Assembly: GCA_949292025.1 (NCBI GenBank)
Contig: CASEYC010000055.1
Span: forward strand, 1 to 39,960
Length of the DNA stretch: 39,960 nucleotides
Direction: 5' to 3'
Source of the DNA: an uncultured Bacteroides sp.
GTDB taxonomy: Bacteria; Bacteroidota; Bacteroidia; Bacteroidales; Bacteroidaceae
Made by a program: the position numbers and the translations under genes. Of this stretch, positions 1-7,483 are shown in pieces; position 1 is the stretch's first letter; each line of letters starts with the position of its first letter. The notes beneath the pieces were generated by a model that saw only the letters and a list, made by a program, of their open reading frames with translations, was not told the origin of the DNA and searched no databases.

Positions 1-273
1 CCTGACAGTGTGACGGAAATCGGTGAGTTTGCTTTTTATGGTTGCACCTCTCTGTCGTCCACTACGATACCGGACAGTGTAACGAAAATCGGCAAATCTT
101 CTTTTAATGGTTGTTCCTCCCTGTCGTCCATTACGATTCCTAATAGTGTGACGGAAATAGGTTGGACTGCTTTTTCCGGTTGCACCTCTCTAAAAACAAT
201 AATAGCCCCCCGTAAAACTTTTGAAAAATATAGATATCATTTTCCTAAAGATGCCCAACTACAAGAATTATAA
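1..273 (+). CDS. BspA-like leucine-rich repeat protein, C-terminal end (partial)
   Basis: The frame is open from base 1, so only the last 90 residues are in the window. They hold repeats of the LRR_5 (BspA/TpLRR) type with a period of 23 residues (69 bp): lines such as PDSVTEIGEFAFYGCTSLSS recur at about residues 1, 24 and 47. The repeats end in a short cap (APRKTFEKYRYHFPKDAQ). Proteins of this family are usually secreted or surface-exposed and are common in Bacteroidales. No sorting signal is visible in this end, and the signal peptide would lie upstream. The family call is strong; the ligand or role cannot be told. Confidence 0.85.
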   Translation, partial: PDSVTEIGEFAFYGCTSLSSTTIPDSVTKIGKSSFNGCSSLSSITIPNSVTEIGWTAFSGCTSLKTIIAPRKTFEKYRYHFPKDAQLQEL

Positions 274-294
274 CCCTCAATAGTATATGGCTTT

Positions 295-456
295 ATGAAA
301 ACCAAAATCCCCGGCCTCACCTTCTCCTGGAAGCGTGCCATCGGCCTTACCCAACTGAAACAAAAGATTGCCCGACAGACCGGCATCCCGATGTCTAAAC
401 AAGGAGTCGAGCGGAAAATCGGGAGCACGATACTGAAGATACTTTTTGGGAAATAG
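295..456 (+). CDS. Small basic hypothetical protein (53 aa)
   Basis: An ATG 22 bp after the LRR stop opens 53 codons ending in TAG. The product is rich in Lys and Arg, begins MKTKIPGLTFSWKRAIG, and has a middle QKIARQTGIPMSKQG followed by ERKIGSTILKILFGK. I do not recognise a named family. No signal peptide or membrane segment is seen. Evidence that it is a real gene: sensible codon usage, tight spacing (4 bp before the next ATG), and a second copy of its last 15 codons at 1325-1374 in which most differences leave the coding sense intact. It may be translationally coupled to the lipoprotein gene that follows. Confidence 0.55.
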   Translation: MKTKIPGLTFSWKRAIGLTQLKQKIARQTGIPMSKQGVERKIGSTILKILFGK

Positions 457-460
457 CGTT

Positions 461-1324
461 ATGAAGTATGGATTGTATATAGTGGCAGGATTGCTGGCGG
501 TAGGTGCTTGTCAGCCCAAGCCTGCCCATAATATGGATAGCGGGATAAATGCGGATAGCGCATTGCAGGAGCATATCTTGCTGGAAGACAACTTGCGAGG
601 CACTGCATTTGAAGACCTGAACATCGACAACAAGCGTCTGTTCATCCAATATAACCAGCCGGTGGAAGGATATACGGTGACAGGCGTATGCTTTCCGCTG
701 GCAGGGTATGACCGGGACAGAGAGCATGAGTTTGTCGGTAAAGCCATCCTGCATTTTGAGAGTGAGGATAATCATTTTGACATCTACAACGAATATTTCT
801 CTGACAGCACGCTTTATTACGTGAATGAGCAATCGTTTGTGGACGGGCAAGTGCTGCACTTGGACTATCTGCCCAAGAAGGCGGATGAATATCTGGGCTA
901 CGACACGCCTTTCTTTTTCCAAGACGTGGACTTTGACGGGGAGAAGGAATTGCTAGTCAACAACTGGCGTTGCGGCATCCGCCACTCCAATCATTATGAG
1001 GTGTATAAGATAGAGGACAGGAAAGCCCGGCTGCTGACTGCACCGCCGTTTGACGAGATGGATGACAGCATGACCCGCTTTGATTCGATTCAGCAGACCA
1101 TCCGTTTGGTGGAAGGAAGTGCTGTGGAAGCCTACGAGCGGACTTATCAGAAGAAGTGCCGTCAGACGATGCAAGGAAGCCAAGTAGTGTCCGAACCTTA
1201 TTGGGAACTGGCCGGGGCAAGGTATTTCTATAACGATGACTACAAGGAATATGTGCGGCAGGGAGATTCGTTGCGACTGGTCAGAGAGACGAAAGGCGGG
1301 TATGATGATTTTTGGAAAGAGTGA
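461..1324 (+). CDS. Hypothetical lipoprotein
   Basis: This is a 287-residue protein. The ATG at 461 is preferred over the in-frame ATG at 446 because it gives a clean lipoprotein signal: MKYGLYIVAGLLAVGAC with the lipobox VGAC (Cys17). The mature part is acidic and probably globular. Around residue 155 it has FQDVDFDGEKELLV, which resembles the Asp-rich calcium-binding loop of FG-GAP/VCBS-type repeats, as found in many Bacteroidales lipoproteins of unknown role. No enzyme motif is seen. It starts 4 bp after the small basic protein and its stop codon abuts a copy of that protein's 3' end. Lipoprotein: confident. Function: unknown. Confidence 0.7.
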   Translation: MKYGLYIVAGLLAVGACQPKPAHNMDSGINADSALQEHILLEDNLRGTAFEDLNIDNKRLFIQYNQPVEGYTVTGVCFPLAGYDRDREHEFVGKAILHFESEDNHFDIYNEYFSDSTLYYVNEQSFVDGQVLHLDYLPKKADEYLGYDTPFFFQDVDFDGEKELLVNNWRCGIRHSNHYEVYKIEDRKARLLTAPPFDEMDDSMTRFDSIQQTIRLVEGSAVEAYERTYQKKCRQTMQGSQVVSEPYWELAGARYFYNDDYKEYVRQGDSLRLVRETKGGYDDFWKE

Positions 1325-1374
1325 TCGAGCGGAAAATCGGGAGCACGATGCTGAAGAAATTTTTGGGAAAGTAG
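1325..1374 (+). pseudogene. Second copy of the small basic protein's 3' end
   Basis: These 50 bases align without a gap to 407-456, the end of the 53-aa gene. The first 25 bases are identical and the rest differ at only a few places. Read in the same frame they give ERKIGSTMLKKFLGK and a stop, against ERKIGSTILKILFGK in the intact copy. The match begins directly after the lipoprotein stop codon, so the 5' two thirds of this copy are missing. It is either the remnant of a tandem cassette or a recombination scar. Confidence 0.7.
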
Positions 1375-1479
1375 ATGAAAGCAGAAGGTAAGGTCAAAAT
1401 TTTCCATATAAGAAGCTTGGGCATGTAAAGGATAATGCTTATTTTTGTGAAGTGTAACAACTTAGATGTAGCAATCGCC

Positions 1480-1704
1480 ATGTCACGTGAGGAAACATAT
1501 CAACTGAAATTTACCATTGCTTTGGTAGCAGATTTTGCAAAAAACTATCAAATCAACCAAAGGCAGGCATATAATTACTTGCGTCGTTTCAAAGGATTCG
1601 ACTTCTTGCAAAAACACTATGACATCATGCATACCCAGTCGTTTGAAGATGCAATAGAAACACTGACATTGGTATGTCGTAGAAATGGAGGACAATTGGA
1701 ATGA
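1480..1704 (+). CDS. DUF3791-family small protein
   Basis: This is a 74-residue protein if started at the ATG at 1480 (MSREETYQLKFTIAL). An in-frame ATG at 1435 would add 15 residues, but its N-terminus does not look like the family. The pattern of an N-terminal helix, then QAYNYLRRFKGFDFLQKHYDIMHTQSFEDAIETL, matches DUF3791, small proteins normally encoded just before a DUF3990 protein in Bacteroidales and Firmicutes. The stop overlaps the next start (ATGA at 1701-1704), the usual arrangement of the pair. The biochemical role of the pair is not established; similar two-gene units are sometimes discussed as toxin-antitoxin-like. Here the partner is broken, so the gene may have no partner left. 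Confidence 0.7.
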   Translation: MSREETYQLKFTIALVADFAKNYQINQRQAYNYLRRFKGFDFLQKHYDIMHTQSFEDAIETLTLVCRRNGGQLE

Positions 1705-1797
1705 AACTCTATCATGGTTCAAATGTAACATTACCAAAGTCCCGGCTATGTGTATGATTATCTGCGGAATGAACTTGTTACAGGCAAGATGAGGTAA
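1701..1797 (+). pseudogene. Truncated DUF3990-type gene
   Basis: The reading frame starts MKLYHGSNVTLPK, the typical N-terminus of DUF3990 proteins, overlaps the DUF3791 stop by 4 bp, and ends after only 18 codons at 1755-1757. A second frame, shifted at about 1741, gives PGYVYDYLRNELVTGKMR and stops at 1795-1797; this may be the joined 3' part of the gene after an internal deletion. A full family member is roughly 150-170 residues, so most of the gene is gone. The N-terminal match is what I see; the origin of the tail is inference. Confidence 0.6.
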
Positions 1798-1802
1798 TTA
1801 GT

Positions 1803-1850
1803 ATGCCCGCGAGGAAACATAGCAACTGAAAATTACCATAGCGTATCATA
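1803..1850 (+). pseudogene. Fragment of a second DUF3791 gene
   Basis: The bases from the ATG at 1803 closely match the start of the DUF3791 gene at 1480 (shared core GAGGAAACATA-CAACTGAAA and TTACCAT). One base is missing just after the ATG, and a TAG replaces a TAT codon, so it cannot be read as the parent protein. DUF3791-DUF3990 loci often carry two DUF3791 genes, so this is probably the decayed distal copy. Confidence 0.6.
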
Positions 1851-1860
1851 TTCCACAGAA

Positions 1861-1939
1861 TATTCGGTGAATGCCTTGTGTATTCACCGATATTTTTCGG
1901 CGAAAAGATTGCTTATTCACCGAATAACAGCTAATTTTG
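1861..1939 (+). promoter_or_regulatory. Fic gene promoter with ATTCACCGA-type operator repeats
   Basis: A good Bacteroidetes promoter is present: ATTG at 1908-1911, a 20-bp gap, and TAATTTTG (TAnnTTTG) at 1932-1939, 18 bp before the Fic ATG. Three related words flank or fill it: TATTCGGTGAAT at 1861-1872, ATTCACCGA at 1882-1890, and ATTCACCGAAT at 1914-1924. The first and third are inverted copies of each other. The third lies exactly between the two promoter boxes, where a bound repressor would block polymerase. The Fic protein carries a C-terminal winged helix and is a candidate to bind here; that is inference. Confidence 0.6.
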
Positions 1940-1957
1940 CACCAAACGAAGTGTGTT

Positions 1958-3055
1958 ATGCGATATATCCACAGCTACGATAATTGGTGGCAATTCCGCT
2001 ATGACAGTCAGCGAATAATGAATGAATTGGGGCGAGTGCGTGCCAAGCAGGGCATGTTCGTCGGGCGGATGCTGTCGCTCGGATTTGACTCACAGGATGA
2101 AGCTGTATTGACCAATATGTCAATAGAACTCGTGCGTTCATCAGCCATTGAAGGCGAGCATCTTAATCTCGATGAAGTAAGGTCATCCATAGCACGCAGG
2201 CTTGGAATAGCAACGGCAGGAATTGTGCCGACTTCACGTTATATAGAAGGTGTGGTGGAGATGCTGCTGGATGCTACGAGGAATTATGACAAACCGCTTT
2301 CATCGCAGCGCCTGTTCGGATGGCACAATGTATTGTTTCCAACGGGCATAAGCGGGTTATATCCCATTGAGGTAGGGAAGTATCGCAGTGGTGAGATGCA
2401 AGTCGTATCGGGTGCCATGGGCATGGAGAGGGTACACTATCAAACTCCTTCCGCGGATAGAGTACCTGTGGAAATGGAGAGATTTATCTCTTGGATAAAC
2501 AGCGATGAAGCTATAGATGCGGTACTAAAAGCAGCCATAGCACACTTGTGGTTTGTGTCCATACACCCCTTTGATGACGGCAACGGGCGCATGGCGCGAG
2601 CATTGACCGAACTGTTGCTTGCCCGTTCCGAAAATTGCGGTAAACGTTTTTACTCCCTATCAGCCGAAATGAAAGTCATGCAAAAAGCGTATTACGATGT
2701 TCTGGAGCGCACACAGCATGGCGATGGTGACATTACGGAATGGATTCTGTGGTTTTTACACTGTTTTGAACAAGCATTGGGCACGGCAGAAGATGCATTA
2801 GCGTCAGTCCTACGGAAAGCCGATTTTTGGGAACGTAACCGGGAAATTTCATTTAATGAGAGACAACGAAAGTTGCTCAACATGCAATTTGACGGCTTTT
2901 TCGGAAAACTCACGACAGGGAAATGGGCAAAGATTGCCAAATGCTCCACAGACACTGCACTCAATGATATTCGTGACTTGGTTGAAAAAGGCGTGTTAAG
3001 AAAGGCTGAGGAAGGTGGGCGAAGTACAAACTATATGCTGGTTACAAAATATTAG
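1958..3055 (+). CDS. Fic-family protein with C-terminal winged helix
   Basis: This is a 365-residue protein from the ATG at 1958 (MRYIHSYDNWWQFRYD). The Fic core HPFDDGNGRMAR is at residues 203-214; His203 would be the catalytic base for transfer of AMP, or another nucleotide or phosphate group, to a target hydroxyl. An inhibitory helix motif SxxxEG is at 61-66 (Glu65), so the enzyme is of the self-inhibited class with the helix before the Fic core. The N-terminus matches the DUF4172 type. The last 60 residues (KWAKIAKCSTDTALNDIRDL through RSTNYML) look like a winged helix-turn-helix, as in Fic proteins proposed to control their own genes. The target is unknown. It sits alone between decayed genes, which suggests an accessory gene. 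Confidence 0.88.
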   Translation: MRYIHSYDNWWQFRYDSQRIMNELGRVRAKQGMFVGRMLSLGFDSQDEAVLTNMSIELVRSSAIEGEHLNLDEVRSSIARRLGIATAGIVPTSRYIEGVVEMLLDATRNYDKPLSSQRLFGWHNVLFPTGISGLYPIEVGKYRSGEMQVVSGAMGMERVHYQTPSADRVPVEMERFISWINSDEAIDAVLKAAIAHLWFVSIHPFDDGNGRMARALTELLLARSENCGKRFYSLSAEMKVMQKAYYDVLERTQHGDGDITEWILWFLHCFEQALGTAEDALASVLRKADFWERNREISFNERQRKLLNMQFDGFFGKLTTGKWAKIAKCSTDTALNDIRDLVEKGVLRKAEEGGRSTNYMLVTKY

Positions 3056-3075
3056 TTTGTGCGCAAAAAGATCAA

Positions 3076-3444
3076 TCACTGCCTGCCCACCCTGCGCCGC
3101 ATATACCAGAAGCATATCAGCAAAGAAACCAGCGTGGCAAGCGGCGGCGCGAATCCCATCCAAAACAACGATGTCGGGTCTATCTGGCTGAACAGCCACG
3201 ACAAAGGTATGCGGAAGAAAAAGGTCGCTATCAGGCTATGTATCATCGGGAAGAGCGAATTGCCCTGCCCGCTGAAATAGGAATTGATGCAGAACACGAA
3301 GCTGACCATGATGCAGTCGATGCTATAGCCGTGCAGATAGGTGGAGCCCATCTTCATGACCGCCTCGTCCGTGGTGAAGATGCCGGTCAGCGTATCCGGC
3401 AGGAACTGCACCGCTTCATTTTTTTCAAGAGGAGAAGAGGGCAT
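3076..3444 (-). pseudogene. 3' remnant of a MATE-family efflux transporter
   Basis: About 120 codons on the minus strand match the C-terminal quarter of MATE (multi-antimicrobial extrusion, NorM-like) transporters: FLPDTLTGIFTTDEAV, then hydrophobic helices around FVFCINSYFSGQGNSLFP and FFFRIPLSWLFSQID, ending ICFWYMRRRVG. A complete protein has about 440-460 residues and 12 membrane helices. The first eight or so helices are absent, and upstream DNA is the promoter of the next gene. The fragment cannot make a transporter. Apart from this remnant, nothing is seen in the 441 bp between the Fic gene and the TPR gene. Confidence 0.8.
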
Positions 3445-3459
3445 CCCATTTCTTTTTCC

Positions 3460-3467
3460 TATTTTTG
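3460..3467 (+). promoter_or_regulatory. -7 box for the TPR gene
   Basis: TATTTTTG fits the Bacteroidetes -7 consensus TAnnTTTG and lies 29 bp before the ATG at 3497. No clear TTTG is found at the expected distance upstream. Confidence 0.45.
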
Positions 3468-3496
3468 TAGCCCATTAAGCAATTGAAGATACTTCT

Positions 3497-4915
3497 ATGA
3501 TTAAGAAAAACCTGCTATCGGGAAGAGACAGAGAACTGGCGGAACTGGCAGAACAATATGAGAACGCCCAAGCCGACCGCCGCAACATCTATATGGACGC
3601 GGATGACTTGGCCGACCTGGCCGACTGGTATGCCGTCCGGATGAAACCGGACACAGCCATGGAGGTCGTGGAATACGGCTTGAGACTGCATCCGTACAAC
3701 AACTCGTTGCTGATAGAGAAAGCCTACCTCTTCTTGGATGACTATGACACACTGAGTGCCCAGGACATTGCCGATGGCCTGGACGGCTCCCTGCCGGAAG
3801 TCAAAGTCCTGCAAGCACAGATATACCTGCTCGAAGGCAAGAAGCAGAAAGCCAAACAACTGCTGGCCACCATTGAGGACAAGGAGGACATAGACACGAT
3901 GATAAACGTGGCCTATATGTACATCAACACCTATTGCCCGGACGAAGCACTAAAGTGGTTGACTCCGGGCATCGGGAAATATGAAGACGACGAACCTTTC
4001 ATGACCGTGCTGGGTGATTCCTACTACGGCCTGGGCATGTTGGACAAGGCCATGGAAATCTATAACAAGCTGATTGACCAGAATCCCTACTCTTCGCCCT
4101 ATTGGTACGGCCTGGCACGCTGTTATTTCGAAAAACAGATGTACGACAAGGCTATCGAAGCCTGCGACTATGCCACCGTTTCGGATGATGAGTTTCCGGA
4201 TGCCTACCTGATGAAGGGACACGCCTTCTTCTACCTCCAGAATGACGAGAAAGCCTTGGAAAACTTCAAGGAAGCAGCCAAACTGGGGGCGGTATCGTCC
4301 AGCTTCATCGACACCTTCATCGGACTGAGCAAAATTGCCCAAGAAGAATGGGAAGAAGCCTGGAGACACCTGCAAAAAGCCATTGTAGATTATGAATACA
4401 ACGACACCGTGGTCACGCTATCCATGCTCTACTCCAATGCCGCCTTATGCCTGTACAGGATGAACCAGAAGGACAAAGCCCGGCAGTATTGGAAAATGGC
4501 CCACGAGGAAAATCCCGAAGACGTGGAAGCCTTTCTGATGGAAGGAAAGATTTACTTGGAGGAGAAGGAGTACGACAAGTGCGAGCACTGCTGGGAAAAA
4601 GCATTGCATTACGCCCCTACCGCCAGCACATGGCACGAAATCGGCATTTCCTACCTGGAGAATGACAGGTTTGAACAGGCGCGCATAGCCCTGGAGAACG
4701 TCAAACGGATGGAGCCGGACTACTACGGCATCAACGAAAAGCTGGCTACCCTGTATCTGCTGCTGCGGGACAAGGAGAACTTCCAGAAGTACAACCAGCA
4801 ATGCAAGCACCCCATCACCATGGAAGACCTCCAACGCGCCCAAGAGCTCTTGAAGAAAGAAAACAAAGAAAACCTGTTGCAGGCCATGAAGAATATCCTC
4901 AAGACACTGCAATAA
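3497..4915 (+). CDS. Tetratricopeptide repeat protein
   Basis: This is a 472-residue soluble-looking protein with no signal peptide. Tetratricopeptide repeats run through most of it: examples are DEPFMTVLGDSYYGLGMLDKAMEIYNKLI (about 175-203), SPYWYGLARCYFEKQMYDKAIEAC and DAYLMKGHAFFYLQNDEKALENFKEA, and near the end STWHEIGISYLENDRFEQARIAL. These form a helical scaffold for protein-protein contacts; no catalytic domain is present. It has its own promoter and stands opposite glmM, with which it shares a hairpin terminator. The fold is confident; the partner cannot be told. Confidence 0.85.
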   Translation: MIKKNLLSGRDRELAELAEQYENAQADRRNIYMDADDLADLADWYAVRMKPDTAMEVVEYGLRLHPYNNSLLIEKAYLFLDDYDTLSAQDIADGLDGSLPEVKVLQAQIYLLEGKKQKAKQLLATIEDKEDIDTMINVAYMYINTYCPDEALKWLTPGIGKYEDDEPFMTVLGDSYYGLGMLDKAMEIYNKLIDQNPYSSPYWYGLARCYFEKQMYDKAIEACDYATVSDDEFPDAYLMKGHAFFYLQNDEKALENFKEAAKLGAVSSSFIDTFIGLSKIAQEEWEEAWRHLQKAIVDYEYNDTVVTLSMLYSNAALCLYRMNQKDKARQYWKMAHEENPEDVEAFLMEGKIYLEEKEYDKCEHCWEKALHYAPTASTWHEIGISYLENDRFEQARIALENVKRMEPDYYGINEKLATLYLLLRDKENFQKYNQQCKHPITMEDLQRAQELLKKENKENLLQAMKNILKTLQ

Positions 4916-4933
4916 CCTCCCCACCCCATAAAC

Positions 4934-4984
4934 AATTGAGCAGATGAAAGCCGGGCAACACACCCGGTTCTCATCCGCTCAATT
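4934..4984. terminator. Bidirectional hairpin terminator between TPR gene and glmM
   Basis: A long interrupted stem: AATTGAGC (4934-4941) pairs with GCTCAATT (4977-4984), with ATGA/TCAT and CCGGG/CCCGG pairing inside. It lies in the convergent gap, 18 bp after each stop codon. It lacks a strong T-run, so it may need help or act mainly to protect mRNA ends. Confidence 0.65.
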
Positions 4985-5001
4985 CATTTATCCGTATGCC
5001 G

Positions 5002-6390
5002 TCAACGGGCCAAGTCTTCAATCACTTTCATCACGCTGCGGCCAATCTCTTCGGCTTCTTCCTGCGTGTGCGCCTCGCTGTACACACGGATGATAGGTTC
5101 CGTGTTGCTCTTGCGCAAGTGTACCCACTTGTCGGGGAAGTCAATCTTCACGCCGTCGATGTCGGTGATTTGCTCGTTCTTGTAGAGTTCCTTCACCTTG
5201 GCCAGGATGGCATCCACATCAGTGTCCGGCGTCAAGTCCACGCGGTTCTTGGCCATGAAGTAGGCGGGATAAGTGGCACGCAGTTCGCTCACCTTCTTGC
5301 CTTCGTGTGCCAGGTGGCTGAGGAAGAGGGCAATGCCTACCAAAGCGTCGCGTCCATAGTGGCTGGCGGGATAGATGACACCGCCGTTGCCTTCGCCACC
5401 GATGACGGCACCCACTTCCTTCATCTTGGTCGTCACGTTCACCTCGCCCACGGCAGAAGCGTAATAGGACTGCCCATAACGGGCCGTCACGTCGCGAAGG
5501 GCGCGGGTGGAACTCAGGTTGGAAACAGTAGAACCGGGCGTGTGCTTCAGCACATAGTCGGCCACGCTGACCAACGTGTATTCCTCGCCGTACATGCGTC
5601 CGTCCTCGCAGATGATAGCCAGACGGTCCACGTCGGGGTCTACCACAAAGGCCACATCGTTGCCGCCTTTCGCCATCAGTCCCATGATGTCGCCCAGGTT
5701 ACGCTCCAACGGCTCGGGGTTGTGCTGGAAGTTGCCCGTAGGTTCGCAATAGAGTTGCTCCACGTGCTGCACGCCCAACTGCTTCAGCAACTCGGGCAGG
5801 ATGATGCCGCCCACCGAATTGACACAGTCGATAGCTACGCGGAAGTTTGCCTTCCGGATAGCCTCCACGTCCACCAAGTCGAGGGCCAAGACGCTGTCGA
5901 TGTGCTTTTGGTTATAGGACAAGTCCTTACGGTAAGTGCCCAACTGGCTCACCTCGGCATAGTCGAAAGCCTCGGCCTCGGCGATACGCAACACTTCGTT
6001 GCCTTCTTCCTTGTTGAGGAACTCGCCTTTCTCGTTCAGCAACTTCAAGGCATTCCACTGTTTGGGGTTGTGGGAAGCGGTCAGGATGATGCCGCCGCTG
6101 GCTCCTTCCATGGTCACGGCCAATTCAGTGGTAGGAGTAGAAGCCAGGTCAATATCCACCACGTCCCAGCCCATGCCCATCAGGGTGCCGACCACCACGT
6201 TTTTCACCATCTCGCCGGACAGGCGGGCATCGCGGCCCACGACTATCTTATTGCTCTTGACGGTACACGTCTTGCGAATCAGGGTGGCGTATGCCGACGT
6301 GAATTTCACGATGTCCAACGGGTTCAACCCTTCACCGGCCTTCCCGCCAATGGTGCCGCGGATGCCGGATATAGATTTGATAAGTGTCAT
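5002..6390 (-). CDS. glmM: Phosphoglucosamine mutase-type phosphohexomutase
   Basis: This is a 462-residue alpha-D-phosphohexomutase. The catalytic phosphoserine loop is TASHNP (Ser106), the magnesium loop DPDVDR is at 251-256, the sugar-binding loop GGEGNGG at 331-337, and the phosphate-binding loop SNTEPIIR at 428-435, so all four domains are complete. The likely reaction is glucosamine-6-phosphate to glucosamine-1-phosphate, feeding UDP-GlcNAc and cell-wall synthesis. The GGEGNGG loop resembles the archaeal/phosphomannomutase side of the family rather than the classical bacterial GlmM loop, so phosphomannomutase or phosphoglucomutase activity is possible. It follows the DUF4827 gene by 27 bp and is probably co-transcribed with it. 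Confidence 0.85.
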   Translation of the reverse strand: MTLIKSISGIRGTIGGKAGEGLNPLDIVKFTSAYATLIRKTCTVKSNKIVVGRDARLSGEMVKNVVVGTLMGMGWDVVDIDLASTPTTELAVTMEGASGGIILTASHNPKQWNALKLLNEKGEFLNKEEGNEVLRIAEAEAFDYAEVSQLGTYRKDLSYNQKHIDSVLALDLVDVEAIRKANFRVAIDCVNSVGGIILPELLKQLGVQHVEQLYCEPTGNFQHNPEPLERNLGDIMGLMAKGGNDVAFVVDPDVDRLAIICEDGRMYGEEYTLVSVADYVLKHTPGSTVSNLSSTRALRDVTARYGQSYYASAVGEVNVTTKMKEVGAVIGGEGNGGVIYPASHYGRDALVGIALFLSHLAHEGKKVSELRATYPAYFMAKNRVDLTPDTDVDAILAKVKELYKNEQITDIDGVKIDFPDKWVHLRKSNTEPIIRVYSEAHTQEEAEEIGRSVMKVIEDLAR

Positions 6391-6417
6391 ATCTCTTAGA
6401 ATTTAGATGTTACTTGC

Positions 6418-7011
6418 TTAATAAATCTGATAACGGATGTCATAATAATAAGGAATCACCGAGCTTATGGCTGTGCTGCTACCCATATCGGAGGGAACTA
6501 TCAGCTTGACGTGCGCCCGGTTGTAAACGTAATCCCAAGGTACCAGCCAACCGGCAGGAACTGCCGTGCTGCCAAAATAGTACATATATTCCCCTTCCAA
6601 GAAAATGCCTGCAATGGAGGTTGAAGAAGCCGTGTAGCGGAATCCGTCCACCATGTAGGAAATGCCCAAATTGGAATAACTCAGGTAATTGTCCAGCATA
6701 TTATATTCCGTGAAACGCACCAGAATCTCGTCATTGTTCCTCACGGTGTCTCCCTCAATGCCCTTGTCCACGATTTGCATATAGACGCCGCTGGCCAACT
6801 GCACGTATTCGTTGCGGCTGACATCCGTCATGGAGTCTTGCGCATGAAACTCGCTCTGCGAGATGATCACGATGTTGCTGTCCCGGATAAAGGCGCTGAT
6901 GGCATCGTCTTCCCTTTCTTTCATTTCCGCATAGGTCATGGTGTCATCGCACGCTTGGAAGCCCACGCAAAGCACCATCAATATCCCCAATAATAAGGTA
7001 AGTTTCTTCAT
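6418..7011 (-). CDS. DUF4827-family lipoprotein
   Basis: This is a 197-residue protein from the ATG at 7011. The upstream in-frame start at 7107 is rejected because it places 32 residues before a clean signal. The N-terminus MKKLTLLLGILMVLCVGFQAC gives a lipobox FQAC (Cys21). The body (TYAEMKEREDDAISAFI, GVYMQIVDKGIEG, NNDEILVRFTEYNM) matches DUF4827. That fold looks related to FKBP-type peptidyl-prolyl isomerases, but I see no proof of activity. It is the first gene of a two-gene unit with glmM. Role unknown; cell-envelope location is likely from the signal. Confidence 0.8.
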   Translation of the reverse strand: MKKLTLLLGILMVLCVGFQACDDTMTYAEMKEREDDAISAFIRDSNIVIISQSEFHAQDSMTDVSRNEYVQLASGVYMQIVDKGIEGDTVRNNDEILVRFTEYNMLDNYLSYSNLGISYMVDGFRYTASSTSIAGIFLEGEYMYYFGSTAVPAGWLVPWDYVYNRAHVKLIVPSDMGSSTAISSVIPYYYDIRYQIY

Positions 7012-7036
7012 TAATCTGTTTTTATGAATTATGCGA

Positions 7037-7044
7037 CAAAAGTA
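7037..7044 (-). promoter_or_regulatory. -7 box for DUF4827-glmM
   Basis: Read on the minus strand this is TACTTTTG (TAnnTTTG), 25 bp before the ATG at 7011. The upstream box, near 7064, is only a weak match. Confidence 0.5.
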
Positions 7045-7113
7045 TCTGATTTCGGGGAAAGGCAGAAAAATACGCGGCCAATGTTCGTATCTTTTAACCT
7101 TTCGCACAAAAAA

Positions 7114-7479
7114 TCATACGCCCAACACGATATGGGCATCAATATTCAGCTTGCGACTTATCTCGCGGGCCACTTTGAGGGTCGGCTCGCATTTGCCAGA
7201 AATATAGTCGCTTAGCCTTGAAGGACTGACCCCAACCAGTTTGGCCAACGATTTTTGATTCAACCCCATCTCGTACATACGGAGCTTAAGCGTATCTATA
7301 AGAGTCGGTTCTCCCAAAGCAAAATGTGCTTCCGAATAATCAGCAACCAGATTGGAAAGCAATTCAAGCTCGATGCTGTTGGGATCATCCGCAGGAGTAG
7401 AATCTGTCACCAAGGGTAACAATTCCTCCACTCTTTTAACAGCCCAGTCATATTGGGCTTTAGTTTCTATTTTCGTCAT
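7114..7479 (-). CDS. higA: HigA-type antitoxin (XRE helix-turn-helix)
   Basis: This is a 121-residue protein from the ATG at 7479; an earlier TTG at 7503 would overlap the toxin and is less likely. The first half is helical (KAQYDWAVKRVEELLPL), as in HigA antitoxins that wrap the toxin. The second half is an XRE helix-turn-helix (NQKSLAKLVGVSPSRLSDYI, then KVAREISRKLNI) that would bind the operon's promoter. It lies 4 bp behind the toxin gene, in the toxin-first order typical of HigBA. Expected role: neutralise the toxin and repress the operon. Confidence 0.82.
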   Translation of the reverse strand: MTKIETKAQYDWAVKRVEELLPLVTDSTPADDPNSIELELLSNLVADYSEAHFALGEPTLIDTLKLRMYEMGLNQKSLAKLVGVSPSRLSDYISGKCEPTLKVAREISRKLNIDAHIVLGV

Positions 7480-7483
7480 GACT

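Noticed and set aside
4996-6399. Long open frame on the plus strand opposite glmM
   Set aside because: It is the reverse of a clearly recognisable gene, is rich in His, Val and Ala without family motifs, and follows from GC-rich codon use.
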